64,000 nucleotides of DNA from Dyella sp. GSA-30 (GTDB taxonomy: Bacteria; Pseudomonadota; Gammaproteobacteria; Xanthomonadales; Rhodanobacteraceae), in contig NZ_AP027042.1 of NCBI RefSeq assembly GCF_027924605.1, positions 783,524-847,523 of the forward strand, written 5' to 3'. The translations under genes and the position numbers were made by a program. The notes under the pieces are model-generated. The model was not told where the DNA came from and did no database searches. It saw only the letters and a program-made list of their open reading frames with translations. Below, one piece after another: positions 1 to 9,833 of this stretch. Position 1 is the stretch's first letter. The number at the start of each line of letters is the position of its first letter.

Positions 1-1773
1 ACCACCGTTGAAGTTGTTGAACTGCTCGTTACGCAGACCGATGTACGCCAGCCAGCGATCGGTGACCTGCCAGTGGTCTTCGACGAACTGCGCTTCCTGT
101 TCCACCTTGACGTTGGCGGCGGCCTTGAATACGCGATAGTCGACGTAGTTCAGCGTGCCTGCAGGGAACTGGATGTCCGGACGACCGGCAATCTGCCCGC
201 TCGCCGGAGCCAGCGTGTAGATGTAGCGCTCGTTCGACTCGTAGGAGGTACCCGAATACGATTCGAGCGTCTGGTTATCCAGACCGGCGCGCAGGTCATG
301 GCTACCCAGGCGGTATTCGACGTCGAAGCGCCAGCCATGGGTCTTGTCTTCCGCACCCGGTGCCAGCAGGTTGCCGATCAGATAGCACGCCGGCGGACGC
401 ACCAGAGTGCCACTGCCGTTGTTGTACTGACCGCTGACGATCGGGCAAGCGCCGCCGCCAGCCGAGGTCGGCAACTGTTGATGCTCGGACTTGCTGCGAC
501 CGTACAACGCATTGATGGTCAGATTGTCGGTGAGATAGCCGGTGTACTTGCCGATGTAGAAGTCACCACCGGGCTGGTAGTTCGTATTGGTGCCGACCGA
601 GTAGTTCTTCAGGTCGACCGAACCGCGCTTCACACCCTGACCGAGCGGGCTGTAGCTGTAGGCATAAATCTGGTCGGTCTCATCGGTCTTATCCGAGAAG
701 CCCGTCAGTTCCAGGATGTGGCTGTCGGTGATGTTCCAGTCGATCTTGCCCAACCAGCGCGGCGATTTCACGCTGTAGTAGGAAACCTGCTGCGCAGTCG
801 CCGTACCGACCGTCTTGCCTTCCTGCTTGGTGAAGTCACCGGTCAAATACATGAACAGCTTGTCCTTGATCAGCGGACCGCTGATATAGGCGCCGTACTC
901 GGTGGTCCACGACTTGTTCTGATTGCGATACTGGAACAGCGAATTGTCGGAAGGCTGGATGATGTTGCGCGGATCGGAGCGCAGGAACTTGGGAATCCAC
1001 AGCGCCATGACGCCGGCCTTCCACTCGTTCGTACCGCGCTTGGTGATGATGTTCACCACACCACCGGTCGAACGGCCGTATTCGGCGCCGTAACCACCGG
1101 TGTACACCTGCTGCTGATCGATCGCGTCGAACGGCAGCTGCGCCAGGCCGACGTTGGTCAATGCGTTGGTGACCGAGAAACCGTTGACGTAGTACTGGTT
1201 TTCCGCAGCGGACGCACCGCCGAACGAGGCCACGTTGCCGTAACGCGAGTCGCCCAGCACCGTGCCCGGCGCCAGCAATGCGGCGGCCGTGACGTTGCGA
1301 GCCACCGGCACCTTCTGCAGTACTTCGGATGTCAGCACGGTACGCGAGTCGACCGACGACACGTCGATGGCCGGCAAAGCGTTGGCGACGACCTGGATGC
1401 CTTCGAGGTTCTGCGCGCCAGCCGCGCCGGCGGCGGCGAAGCTCACATCGGTACCGGTACCGACCTGGACCTGTACGTCGTTACGCGACTCGATCGTCGC
1501 GCCGTCCTTGATCAGGCTGACCTTGTAGCGGCCGATCGGCAGCGACGAGGCGCGGTAACGGCCACTCTGGTCGACAGAAATATCGCGGACCAGACCGGTA
1601 TCGATGTTTTCCAGATGCACCGTGCCGCCCGGAGCGGAATCGGCATGGCCGAAGATCACGCCAGAAGCATTGGACTGCGCATAGACGACGCCGGACAGGC
1701 TCATCGTCAGGGCGGCCGCTAAAGCGGTCTGACGCCACAGAGACGTCCGCCCGAAGATTCGGTTCTTACTCAT
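1..1773 (-). CDS. TonB-dependent receptor, Oar-like (5' part; runs off the window)
   Basis: Outer-membrane TonB-dependent receptor. The first 591 codons are present; the 3' part lies beyond position 1. The protein begins MSKNRIFGRTSLWRQ with a signal peptide ending near residue 32 (SGVVYAQ). A carboxypeptidase-regulatory-like beta domain follows (about 35-100, with the segment GRYRASSLPIGRYKV). The plug domain comes next (about 110-230, ending in the YGRSTGGVVNIITK motif), then the start of the barrel. This order is that of Oar-type receptors, which are thought to import proteinaceous or oligomeric nutrients. The start at 1773 has a GGGGAGAG Shine-Dalgarno eight bases upstream, and a promoter is visible further up. 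The long open frame on the opposite strand (73-1722) is a high-GC shadow. The substrate cannot be read from the sequence. Confidence 0.9.
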   Translation of the reverse strand, partial: MSKNRIFGRTSLWRQTALAAALTMSLSGVVYAQSNASGVIFGHADSAPGGTVHLENIDTGLVRDISVDQSGRYRASSLPIGRYKVSLIKDGATIESRNDVQVQVGTGTDVSFAAAGAAGAQNLEGIQVVANALPAIDVSSVDSRTVLTSEVLQKVPVARNVTAAALLAPGTVLGDSRYGNVASFGGASAAENQYYVNGFSVTNALTNVGLAQLPFDAIDQQQVYTGGYGAEYGRSTGGVVNIITKRGTNEWKAGVMALWIPKFLRSDPRNIIQPSDNSLFQYRNQNKSWTTEYGAYISGPLIKDKLFMYLTGDFTKQEGKTVGTATAQQVSYYSVKSPRWLGKIDWNITDSHILELTGFSDKTDETDQIYAYSYSPLGQGVKRGSVDLKNYSVGTNTNYQPGGDFYIGKYTGYLTDNLTINALYGRSKSEHQQLPTSAGGGACPIVSGQYNNGSGTLVRPPACYLIGNLLAPGAEDKTHGWRFDVEYRLGSHDLRAGLDNQTLESYSGTSYESNERYIYTLAPASGQIAGRPDIQFPAGTLNYVDYRVFKAAANVKVEQEAQFVEDHWQVTDRWLAYIGLRNEQFNNFNGG

Positions 1774-2265
1774 TCAAGTGCTCTCCCCAAAAACGGTTCA
1801 GATGCGGGCACAGACATGCCCAAGAGCTCATCGCTGGACTTCGAGTTGTTCCCGTATGCGAGCGGCCCACATCGCTGTGAAGAGACATCCCCATGCCAAC
1901 ACCCGTTCGCAAGCTTTCGCGATTTGCTTGCCGAACATAGGGGCAAGAACTTGCAGGCGTCAACATAAATTTTATGAATTTCGCACTTTTAAGCGACAAT
2001 TGTGCCGCGCCATTTCTCATAATTTGTTTTGTTTCAAATATTTATGCGTGATCCACACAACAGCAAGTACCTGCTGAAATGACCGCCTTAACGTAATTTA
2101 ATGCCGAATGCTTTCATCAGAAACTGCCTCGTCGATCACACAGCCGCGAAAAATGCCTGTGTGTCGCAGGGAGAGCCTGAGCGGCCAGATGACAGGGCGA
2201 ACGGCGTGCCGGCCCCCTACTAGCAGCACATTCGTTCGATCACGCGCGGCCATACAGTCGCGCCC
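1774..2265. other. divergent intergenic region, TonB receptor / RND permease
   Basis: This 492-base gap separates the receptor (minus) from the first RND permease (plus). About 1960-2060 is clearly AT-rich against its surroundings and carries the receptor promoter candidate. I see no convincing small gene in it and no regulator gene next to the pump. No good Shine-Dalgarno precedes the permease start at 2266. Confidence 0.5.
1934..1963 (-). promoter_or_regulatory. sigma-70-like promoter for the TonB receptor
   Basis: Read on the minus strand, TTGACG (1963-1958) and TATGTT (1939-1934) are separated by 18 bases. They lie in the AT-rich part of the divergent gap. A transcript would start near 1927 and leave a leader of about 150 bases before the receptor start at 1773. 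This was found by eye. Confidence 0.45.
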
Positions 2266-5200
2266 ATGAATCTCTTTGCACCCTTTATCCGCCGCCCGGT
2301 CGGCACGTCCCTGCTTGCCCTCGGGCTGACGCTCGCTGGCATCTGGGCGTATCTCCTGCTGGGTGTCGCGGCATTGCCCTCGATGGAGTTCCCGGGCATG
2401 TCGGTTTACGCCGAGGTACCCGGCGCCAATGCGCAGACCATGGCCTCGACCGTGGCCGCCCCGCTGGAGCGCCACCTGGGCCGCATCCCCGGGATCAAGG
2501 AGATGCATTCGGAGAGCAACGATGGCTCCACCTCGGTCCGGCTGATTTTCAACTACGGTCGATCCACCGATGTGCTCGCCCGCGATGTACAGGCGGCGAT
2601 CAACGCCGCCGCGCCGGATCTGCCCTCGAGCCTCACGATTCCCCCGCGCTACTTCAAGTTCGACACGGCCAACATCCCAGTGCTGTTGCTGTCGCTGACC
2701 TCCAACAGCATGCCGCCGGACAAGCTCTATGACATGACCGACAGCCTGATCACGCCTGCCATTGCGCAGATTCCCGGCGTGGCCCAGGTACGCGTGATCG
2801 GTGGCCGGCCCAAGGCCGTGCGTGTCGAGCTGGACAACAACGCGTTGGCATCGATGAGCCTGACGTCGCTCGATGTGCGCAATGCCTTGATGGCCGCCAA
2901 TGTCATCTCGCCGCAGGGCACGCTGACCGACGGACGCACCCAGCTCACCTTGTCCGCGAACGATGCGCTGAAGGAACCGGCCGATTTCGCCAATATCCTG
3001 GTTGCCACCCGCAACGGCCGGCCGGTACGCCTGTCGGACGTGGCCAAGGTCACCAGCGGCCAGCAGGACGAATACCAGGCCGCCTGGTTCAATGGCCATC
3101 GCTCGGTCAGCGTACGCATTACCAAACGCCCGGAAGCCAACGCCGTGGCCACCGCCGACGCGATCCGCGCCAAGCTGCCGGAGTTTCGCTCCTGGCTACC
3201 GGCCGATCTGGTCATCACGCCGATCTTCGATCTCACCCAGACCACCAAGTCCGCACTGCACGAAGTGCAGGTGGCGCTGCTGATCAGCGTGGTGATGGTG
3301 GCGCTGGTGATGCTGGTGTTCCTGCGCCGCATGCGCCCCACCCTGATCGCAATGATCAGCGTGCCGCTGTCGCTGGCCGGCGCCTTCACGGTGATGTGGG
3401 CATTGGGCTACACACTCAACACGCTTTCGCTTATCGCCCTGGTGCTGTGCATCGGTTTCGTGGTCGACGATGCCATTGTGGTGATCGAGAACATCGTGCG
3501 CCACCTGGAAAACGGCCAGCCACCTTTGACGGCCGCCTTGAACGGCGTCCGCGAGATCGGCTTTACGGTGATTTCGATCACCCTGTCGCTGATCGCGATC
3601 TTCGCGCCACTGCTGTTCGGCAATAACCAGCTGACCCAATTGATGCGCGAGTTCTCGGTCACGCTGACCGCGGCGGTGGTGATTTCCGCGATTGTGTCAT
3701 TGACCCTGACACCGGCACTATGCGGCCGCTTGCTCAAGCACGAAGCTGCGGATGTGCCGCATGGCCGGCTCGACCACGCCTTCGAACGTTTCGACCGCGG
3801 CATGCATGACGTCTACGCGCGTGCGTTGGACTGGGCCATGCGCCACCGCCGCCTGATGCGCTGGCAGCCGGCGATCCTGCTGGTGCTGACGCTGGGCATG
3901 GGGTTTGGCATCGTCACGCTCTACGGCTTCAATTTCATGCCCGAGGAAGACATCGGCATGATCCAGGGCGATATCCGCGCCGACGCGAATATTTCGCCCA
4001 CGCTGATGGCCGAACGCGCGCAGCGTGCCGCCGCCATCATGCAGGCCGATCCGGCGGTGCAGGACGTCACCACCTTTCTCGGTAGCGACAATGCCGGCGG
4101 CGCGGTGGGCAACGAAGCCACGATGTTCATCGACCTCAAGCCACGCGGCAGCAAGCCGGGGCAGCGGCGCGAGTCGATCAAGGAGGTAATGACACGCCTT
4201 TCCAAGCAATACGACGCCCTGCCGGAACTGCGCGTATCGCTCAATTCGATCGGTTTTTTCAACAATGGCGGCGACAGCAATCGCGGCAGCCAGAGTTTCC
4301 AGCTGATCAGCAGCAATAACGTCGACCTGCAACCGTGGGTGCTGAAGGTAGCCAAGCAGCTGCGCACGATGAAGGAGTTCCGTGATGTCACGACGGACTA
4401 CGACAGCATCGACAAACAGCAGATGCTCAAGGTCGACCGCGCCGCCGCCGGACGCCTGCAGCTGGGCATGGGCATGGTCGATTCGGCGCTGTACAACGCG
4501 TTCGGCCAGAACCAGGTATCGATCATCTACTCGGACATCAACCAGTACTGGGTGGTGCTGACGTCGGCAGCGGAGCGTTCGCTAAGCCCCGACACCCTGC
4601 TCAATACCTATGTGCGCAACGCGGCCGGGCAGATGTTCCCGCTCTCGGCGGTGGCGCATATCGAGCCGAATATCACGCCCTCGTTCGTGATCCATACGAA
4701 CCAGTTGGAAGCGGCACAGGTTTACTACAACACCGCGCCTGGTCTCGCCCAGGACAAGGTCATGCGGCTGATCGAAAGCGTGGTGGCTAACGCACAACTT
4801 CCGGCGGGTATACAGATCGGCTACACCGGCGATGCCCAGAACCTGCAAGAGACGCGTTCGAACGGTTGGGTGCTGCTGATCGGCGCCATCCTGGCCATGT
4901 ACATCGTGCTGGGCATTCTTTATGAGAGCCTCGGGCATCCGCTGACGATCATTTCCACCCTGCCCGCCGCCGGCGCCGGCGCCTTTTTGGCCATGCTGGT
5001 CACCGGTACACCGTTGTCGCTGATGGCGATCATCGCCTTGCTGATGTTGATCGGCGTGGTGAAGAAGAACGCGATCCTGATGGTGGACTTTGCGCTGGTG
5101 GCGCAACGCGAACGCGGGCTGTCCGCACCCGATGCGATCCGCGAGGCGGCGCTGGTGCGTTTTCGCCCAATCACCATGACAACACTGGTGGCCATGGGCG

Positions 5201-5427
5201 CCGCTCTGCCCCTGGCGATCGGTTTCGGCGTGGGGTCTGAGATGCGCCAGCCGCTGGGCATAGCGATTGTCGGCGGCCTGCTGGTGTCGCAATTGCTGAC
5301 GTTGTTGAGTACGCCGGCGATTTATCTGTGGAATCACGATCGGAAGCTGCGCAAGGCGGCGCGCAGGCAGCGGCGGGAAGCGCGGCGGCGGCTGAAGACC
5401 GGGGGACTGGGCGCCGCGCATTCTTGA
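2266..5427 (+). CDS. RND efflux permease (HAE1/MdtBC type), first of a tandem pair
   Basis: A 1053-aa inner-membrane proton-driven drug/solute exporter of the AcrB/MdtB/MdtC/MuxBC family, of normal full length. Visible marks are the N-terminal helix after MNLFAPFIRRPVG, two large periplasmic loops, a TM4 segment with the paired aspartates of the proton relay (GFVVDDAIVVIENI, about residues 396-409), and the TM10 lysine region (VVKKNAILMVDF). Its closest relative here is the next gene, alike along its whole length, so the pair most resembles heteromeric MdtB/MdtC-type pumps. The periplasmic adapter and outer-membrane factor that such pumps need are not adjacent. The start at 2266 aligns with the N-terminus of the second copy but has no strong ribosome-binding site. 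Substrates are unknown. Confidence 0.95.
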   Translation: MNLFAPFIRRPVGTSLLALGLTLAGIWAYLLLGVAALPSMEFPGMSVYAEVPGANAQTMASTVAAPLERHLGRIPGIKEMHSESNDGSTSVRLIFNYGRSTDVLARDVQAAINAAAPDLPSSLTIPPRYFKFDTANIPVLLLSLTSNSMPPDKLYDMTDSLITPAIAQIPGVAQVRVIGGRPKAVRVELDNNALASMSLTSLDVRNALMAANVISPQGTLTDGRTQLTLSANDALKEPADFANILVATRNGRPVRLSDVAKVTSGQQDEYQAAWFNGHRSVSVRITKRPEANAVATADAIRAKLPEFRSWLPADLVITPIFDLTQTTKSALHEVQVALLISVVMVALVMLVFLRRMRPTLIAMISVPLSLAGAFTVMWALGYTLNTLSLIALVLCIGFVVDDAIVVIENIVRHLENGQPPLTAALNGVREIGFTVISITLSLIAIFAPLLFGNNQLTQLMREFSVTLTAAVVISAIVSLTLTPALCGRLLKHEAADVPHGRLDHAFERFDRGMHDVYARALDWAMRHRRLMRWQPAILLVLTLGMGFGIVTLYGFNFMPEEDIGMIQGDIRADANISPTLMAERAQRAAAIMQADPAVQDVTTFLGSDNAGGAVGNEATMFIDLKPRGSKPGQRRESIKEVMTRLSKQYDALPELRVSLNSIGFFNNGGDSNRGSQSFQLISSNNVDLQPWVLKVAKQLRTMKEFRDVTTDYDSIDKQQMLKVDRAAAGRLQLGMGMVDSALYNAFGQNQVSIIYSDINQYWVVLTSAAERSLSPDTLLNTYVRNAAGQMFPLSAVAHIEPNITPSFVIHTNQLEAAQVYYNTAPGLAQDKVMRLIESVVANAQLPAGIQIGYTGDAQNLQETRSNGWVLLIGAILAMYIVLGILYESLGHPLTIISTLPAAGAGAFLAMLVTGTPLSLMAIIALLMLIGVVKKNAILMVDFALVAQRERGLSAPDAIREAALVRFRPITMTTLVAMGAALPLAIGFGVGSEMRQPLGIAIVGGLLVSQLLTLLSTPAIYLWNHDRKLRKAARRQRREARRRLKTGGLGAAHS

Positions 5428-5448
5428 GGTTGTTGTCCTGAGGGCTTA

Positions 5449-5584
5449 AAGCCCCTCTCACCCCAACCCTCTCCCCCGGCAAAGCCAGGGGAGAGGGGGC
5501 TGACTGAGGCAAGATTCAAAGTTATGTGCTTTTTGCTCCCTCTCCCCTGGCTTTGCCGGGGGAGAGGGTTGGGGTGAGGGGGCC
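5449..5584. repeat. paired inverted repeat (REPIN-like), copy 1 of 3
   Basis: Two arms of about 45 bases in inverted orientation enclose a spacer of about 40 bases. Left arm: CCCTCTCACCCCAACCCTCT, then CCCCCGGCAAAGCCAGGGG and so on. Right arm: its reverse complement, ending GGGTTGGGGTGAGGGGG. Each arm is itself a hairpin around CCGGCAAAGCC. The element lies between the stop of the first RND gene and the start of the second. Near-identical copies lie at about 25690 and 31979. Confidence 0.85.
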
Positions 5585-5770
5585 GGGTGCTCGCGGGAAC
5601 GTACCCCAACAGCCCGCCCCTGCCTTTCGGCACGGCCGGACTTAAGGCACATTTCTCTATTCACGATTGAACCGATCATCTTCGGGCCGTTCAAAGCGTG
5701 GGGCGTTGCGACGCCACGTGCACCGAGAAGTGCTGGAACGCACTTCATCTACACATCGCGGGGGATCCGT

Positions 5771-8700
5771 TTGAATATCTTTGCGCCACTGATACGCCGA
5801 CCGGTTGGTACTTCGCTGCTGGCGATCGGCCTGCTGCTGGCCGGCATCTGGGCCTACCGCCTGCTGGGTGTGGCCGCATTGCCCACGCTGGAATTTCCTG
5901 GCGTGTTCGTGGTGGCGCAGATGCCGGGCGCAAGCGCGCAAACCATGGCCTCGACCGTGCTTGCACCGCTCGAGCGTCATCTTGGACGCATCCCCGGCAT
6001 CGAGGATATGTACGGCAACGCCTCGGAAGGTTCGGCCACCGTCCAGGTACGCTTTACCATGGGTCGCAGTGCCGACAAGGCCGCGCGTGACGTGCAGGCG
6101 GCGATCAACGCCGCTGCCGCCGACCTGCCCTCGGGCATGCCCAGTCCGCCGCAGTACTTCAAATTCGATACCTCGCAGATTCCGATCCTGCTGGTGGCGC
6201 TGCGCTCGACGTCCTTGCCGCCGGACAAGCTTTATGACCTGACCGACACACTGCTCAAGCCCGCGGTGGCGCAGATCAATGGTGTGGCGCAGGTCCAGGT
6301 ATTCGGCGGCACGCCGCATGCAGTGCGTGTCGAGCTGGACGTCAACGCGCTGGCCAACAAGGGCCTGACGGCCAACGACGTAGCCAACGCGTTGAGCGCC
6401 GCCAACGTCACGTCGCCGCAAGGCACGCTGACCGACGGGTGCACGCAGACCACGCTGGTAGCCAACGACTCGATCCGTTCGCCCGAAGATTTCGCGCAGA
6501 TCGTTATTGCGACCAAAAAGAACATACCGGTACGCCTGTCGGATGTCGCGCGGATCAGCAGCGGCCAGCAGGATATTTACCAAGCCGCATGGTTCAACGA
6601 CGGCCGTACGGTGGCCATGCAGATCAGTAAGCGCCCCGAAGCCAATGCCGTGGCTACGGTGGAGGAAATCCGCGCCAAGCTGCCAGGGTTCAAGCAATGG
6701 ATGCCGGCCGATGTCGTGGTCACCCCGATCTTCGATCTGACCCAGACGACCAAGTCGGCGCTGCACGAGGTGCAGACCGCGCTGATGATTTCGATCGGCA
6801 TGGTGGCGCTGGTGATGTTCGTGTTCCTGCGCCAGATGCGCCCGACGATGATCGCCATGATCAGCGTACCGTTGTCGCTGGCCGGCGCCTTCGTCGTGAT
6901 GTGGATTCTGGGCTACACGCTCAATACCTTGTCGCTGGTGGCGCTGGTGTTGTGTATCGGCTTCGTGGTCGACGACGCCATCGTGGTGATCGAGAATATC
7001 GTGCGCCATATGGAGAACGGCCAGCCACCGCTGGTGGCCGCCTTGACCGGCGTACGGGAAATCGGCTTTACGGTGATCTCGATCACCCTGTCGTTGATCG
7101 CCGTGTTCGCGCCGATGCTCTTCGGCAACAATATGATCGTGATGCTGCTGCGCGAGTTCTCGGTCACGCTGACCGCGGCGGTGGTGATTTCCGCGCTGGT
7201 GTCGCTGACCCTGACCCCGGCGTTCTGCGGTTATTTTCTGAAGCTCGAACAGGATCGCGCCAAGCCGCCCGGACGTATCGAGCGAGCGCTGGAGCGCTTC
7301 GATCGCGGCCTGCATCGTGCCTATGAAACAGCACTGGACTGGGCGATGCGCCATCGGCGCATCATGCGTTGGCAGCCGGCACTGCTGCTGGTGTTGACCG
7401 TCGTGCTCGGCGTCGCCGTGGTCCAGACCGCCGGCGGCACATTCATGCCCGAAGAAGACATCGGCATGTTGCAGGGCGATATTCGTGCCGACACCAATAT
7501 CTCGCCAGCATTGATGTCGCAGCGCGCCCAGGCCGTGGCCGAGATCATGCGCAAGGACCCCGCCGTGCTCGATGTGCTGACCAGTCTCGGCGGTAACGAC
7601 GGCACCAGCGCGGTCGGCAATTCCGGCACCATGTTCGTGGACTTGAAACCGCTAGGCAAAGGTCCGAACGACCGCAAGGACAGCGCCAAAGTGGTCATGG
7701 ACCGCCTGTCCAAGCAATACGACCGGATGCCCAACGTCCGCGTGTCGCTGAGCCCGGTGCAGTTCCTCGGCGGCGGTGGCAGTGGCGATCGCGGCGGCTC
7801 ATACGAGTTCCAGCTGATCAGTACCAATGGCGACGATCTGCAACCGTGGACGCTGAAGATGGTGCGCTACATGCGCACGCTCAAGGACATGCGCGACGTG
7901 GGCAGCAACTTCGACCAGGTCGGCAAGCAGCAGATGATCAAGGTGGATCGCGAAGCTGCCGGCCGGTTGCAGGTGGGCATGGGCATGCTCGATTCCGCGT
8001 TGTACGACTCGTTTGGCCAGCGCCAGGTATCGATCATCTATTCGGACATCAACCAGTACTGGGTGGTACTGACCTCGTCGAACGCCGAGTCGCTCAGCCC
8101 CGATACGCTGCTCAACTTGCGCGTGCGCAATGCGGCCGGGCAGATGATCCCGTTCTCGGCCATCGCCAGAATTGCGCCCGATATCAGCCCCATGGGCATT
8201 CGCCATCACAATCAGCTGGAAGCCTCGACCATCACGTATAACCTGGCGCCCGGCGTCTCGCAGGATCGCGGCATCGCACTGGTGAATCAGGCGGCGATCG
8301 CGGCCAACCTGCCGGTGGGCGTCCATGTGGAATTCACCGGCCAGAACGAACGCTTGCAGCAAGCACAGAACAGCGGCTGGATCCTGCTCGGCGCATCGAT
8401 CGTGGCGATGTATATCGTGCTCGGCATCCTCTACGAAAGCCTCGGTCACCCGCTGACGATTCTCTCCACGCTACCGGCGGCCGGCGCCGGTGCGTTCCTC
8501 GCCATGCTGGTCACGCAGACACAGCTATCGGTCATGGCGATCATCGCCATTCTGATGCTGATCGGCATCGTCAAGAAGAACGCCATTCTGATGGTGGACT
8601 TTGCTCTGGTGGCGCAACGCGAACGTGGTCTGCCCGCACCCGACGCGATCCGCGAGGCGGCCCTCGTGCGCTTCCGACCGATCACCATGACTACGTTGGT

Positions 8701-8929
8701 AGCGATGGGCGCCGCGCTTCCGCTGGCGATCGGCTTCGGTGTCGGTTCGGAGATGCGCCAACCGCTGGGCATTGCGATCGTCGGTGGCTTGCTGGTGTCG
8801 CAGCTGCTGACCCTGCTCAGCACCCCGGCCATTTATCTGTGGAACTACGATCGCAAACAACGCAAACAGGCACGGCGCGAACGGCGCGCCGCCAAGCGGG
8901 CATTGAAACTGAGCAACCAGAACGCCTGA
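5771..8929 (+). CDS. RND efflux permease (HAE1/MdtBC type), second of a tandem pair
   Basis: A 1052-aa RND permease, close in sequence to the preceding gene throughout; the C-terminal third is nearly the same apart from the last 20 residues. It keeps the TM4 Asp-Asp pair (GFVVDDAIVVIENI) and the TM10 lysines (IVKKNAILMVDFAL), so proton coupling should be intact in both copies. The start is a TTG at 5771, chosen because MNIFAPLIRRPVG aligns residue for residue with the start of the first copy. GGGGAT lies just upstream as a weak ribosome-binding site. The 343-base gap to the first gene contains repeat copy 1, so tight co-translation is unlikely. A heteromeric pump with the first permease is the simplest reading. 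A diverged duplicate acting alone is the alternative. Confidence 0.94.
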   Translation: MNIFAPLIRRPVGTSLLAIGLLLAGIWAYRLLGVAALPTLEFPGVFVVAQMPGASAQTMASTVLAPLERHLGRIPGIEDMYGNASEGSATVQVRFTMGRSADKAARDVQAAINAAAADLPSGMPSPPQYFKFDTSQIPILLVALRSTSLPPDKLYDLTDTLLKPAVAQINGVAQVQVFGGTPHAVRVELDVNALANKGLTANDVANALSAANVTSPQGTLTDGCTQTTLVANDSIRSPEDFAQIVIATKKNIPVRLSDVARISSGQQDIYQAAWFNDGRTVAMQISKRPEANAVATVEEIRAKLPGFKQWMPADVVVTPIFDLTQTTKSALHEVQTALMISIGMVALVMFVFLRQMRPTMIAMISVPLSLAGAFVVMWILGYTLNTLSLVALVLCIGFVVDDAIVVIENIVRHMENGQPPLVAALTGVREIGFTVISITLSLIAVFAPMLFGNNMIVMLLREFSVTLTAAVVISALVSLTLTPAFCGYFLKLEQDRAKPPGRIERALERFDRGLHRAYETALDWAMRHRRIMRWQPALLLVLTVVLGVAVVQTAGGTFMPEEDIGMLQGDIRADTNISPALMSQRAQAVAEIMRKDPAVLDVLTSLGGNDGTSAVGNSGTMFVDLKPLGKGPNDRKDSAKVVMDRLSKQYDRMPNVRVSLSPVQFLGGGGSGDRGGSYEFQLISTNGDDLQPWTLKMVRYMRTLKDMRDVGSNFDQVGKQQMIKVDREAAGRLQVGMGMLDSALYDSFGQRQVSIIYSDINQYWVVLTSSNAESLSPDTLLNLRVRNAAGQMIPFSAIARIAPDISPMGIRHHNQLEASTITYNLAPGVSQDRGIALVNQAAIAANLPVGVHVEFTGQNERLQQAQNSGWILLGASIVAMYIVLGILYESLGHPLTILSTLPAAGAGAFLAMLVTQTQLSVMAIIAILMLIGIVKKNAILMVDFALVAQRERGLPAPDAIREAALVRFRPITMTTLVAMGAALPLAIGFGVGSEMRQPLGIAIVGGLLVSQLLTLLSTPAIYLWNYDRKQRKQARRERRAAKRALKLSNQNA

Positions 8930-8940
8930 TCCTGAGGCTT

Positions 8941-9053
8941 TGCTGGAGCGGCTTCGATAGCGACATCCGTTATATCACGGCTTGTCGCGACAGAAGTCGC
9001 TCCCACAAACTAGAAAAACGTCGCTATCTTGTAGGAGCGACTTCAGTTGCGAC
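8941..9053. repeat. REP-type repeat cluster (three units, alternating orientation)
   Basis: Three related units of about 23 bases lie in the gap between two convergent genes. They are TGCTGGAGCGGCTTCGATAG (8941, plus), the reverse complement of TTGTGGGAGCGACTTCTGTC (8984-9008, minus) and TTGTAGGAGCGACTTCAGTT (9028-9053, plus). The GGAGCGRCTTC core with a following GCGAC is the form of REP sequence common in pseudomonads and xanthomonads. The inverted pair can fold into a large hairpin at the two gene ends. Confidence 0.75.
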
Positions 9054-9073
9054 CCACGAATTCGGCAGAGCAG

Positions 9074-9748
9074 CTAGTGCTTGGGCGCACGCGCAGCGAA
9101 CAACGCTACCTTTCCGTGCTGGCTGAGCCGCACATCGTCAAAGTGCTTTTGCAAACCATCGCGCAACGCCTCGAGCGTATCCCCACGATTTCCGAAGATG
9201 CCTTTCTTGTTATAGACATCCATCAGCTTGCGACCCAAGCCGTTGTGCCCAGCGGTATCTCCAAGAATTGTCGCACCGTAGAGCACACCATCGTCGGGCA
9301 GGTGCACCTTCAAATTTTCGAAAACACGTGATTTCTCGACCATCGTGCCGGGCAAGCAATGCAGTAGGTAGAACAGTGCGATCGAATCGTACTTGTTGTC
9401 GCCTAGACCGGCCGTGGGTTGCAGTACGTTCTGTACGACAACTTTGGTATCCGCACGACCCAGGCGCCGTGCCGCAGCATGCAGGCTGTTCGGGTTCAGA
9501 TCGAGCAGGGTGATCTGCCGCTCGGCGTCGAACCCGGCGTTCGCAAGGTAATAGCCGGTGCCCACGCCGACATCCAGGTGGCGCTGGCCGGCATGCTGGC
9601 GATAGAACGGCAACAGGACACGGCGGGTAGGGCACTGCCAGGCGTAGCTGTTGGAGATGCCCAGTACCCAGGCGTCGTAGAGTTTCAGTACCAATGGGGA
9701 ATAGACGGCAGCGCCGGCTTGAGGATCGAGTGCATCAGGAGCAGACAT
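9074..9748 (-). CDS. class I SAM-dependent methyltransferase
   Basis: A 224-aa cytoplasmic Rossmann-fold methyltransferase. SAM-binding motif I is visible as HLDVGVGTGYYL (about residues 54-65). The motif II acidic position follows as TLLDLNPNSL, and a motif-IV-like segment is YDSIALFYLLHCLPG. The start at 9748 (MSAPDALDP) is preferred over the longer frame from 9835, because the longer form would add 29 residues unlike the family and would run into the terminator region. No clear Shine-Dalgarno is visible for either start. The substrate cannot be named; small-molecule or antibiotic-type methyltransferases look like this. The gene stands alone between a REP cluster and the terminator of the MATE gene. 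Confidence 0.8.
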   Translation of the reverse strand: MSAPDALDPQAGAAVYSPLVLKLYDAWVLGISNSYAWQCPTRRVLLPFYRQHAGQRHLDVGVGTGYYLANAGFDAERQITLLDLNPNSLHAAARRLGRADTKVVVQNVLQPTAGLGDNKYDSIALFYLLHCLPGTMVEKSRVFENLKVHLPDDGVLYGATILGDTAGHNGLGRKLMDVYNKKGIFGNRGDTLEALRDGLQKHFDDVRLSQHGKVALFAARAPKH

Positions 9749-9833
9749 GGGGAGAGGAAATCCAACAGTGAGACGAGTCGTTCGAACGTCTATCTTCGCA
9801 GATTGCTTATGTGCGGAGCCTGGATGCGCGCAC

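Noticed and set aside
73-1722. Long open frame on the plus strand (549 codons)
   Set aside because: It is antisense to the TonB receptor, whose minus-strand frame has signal peptide, plug motifs and ribosome-binding site. The plus frame is Arg/Val-rich nonsense typical of high-GC shadows.
5657-7354. 565-codon minus-strand frame opposite the second RND gene
   Set aside because: His/Arg/Gln-rich composition and full overlap with a clear RND permease mark it as a shadow.
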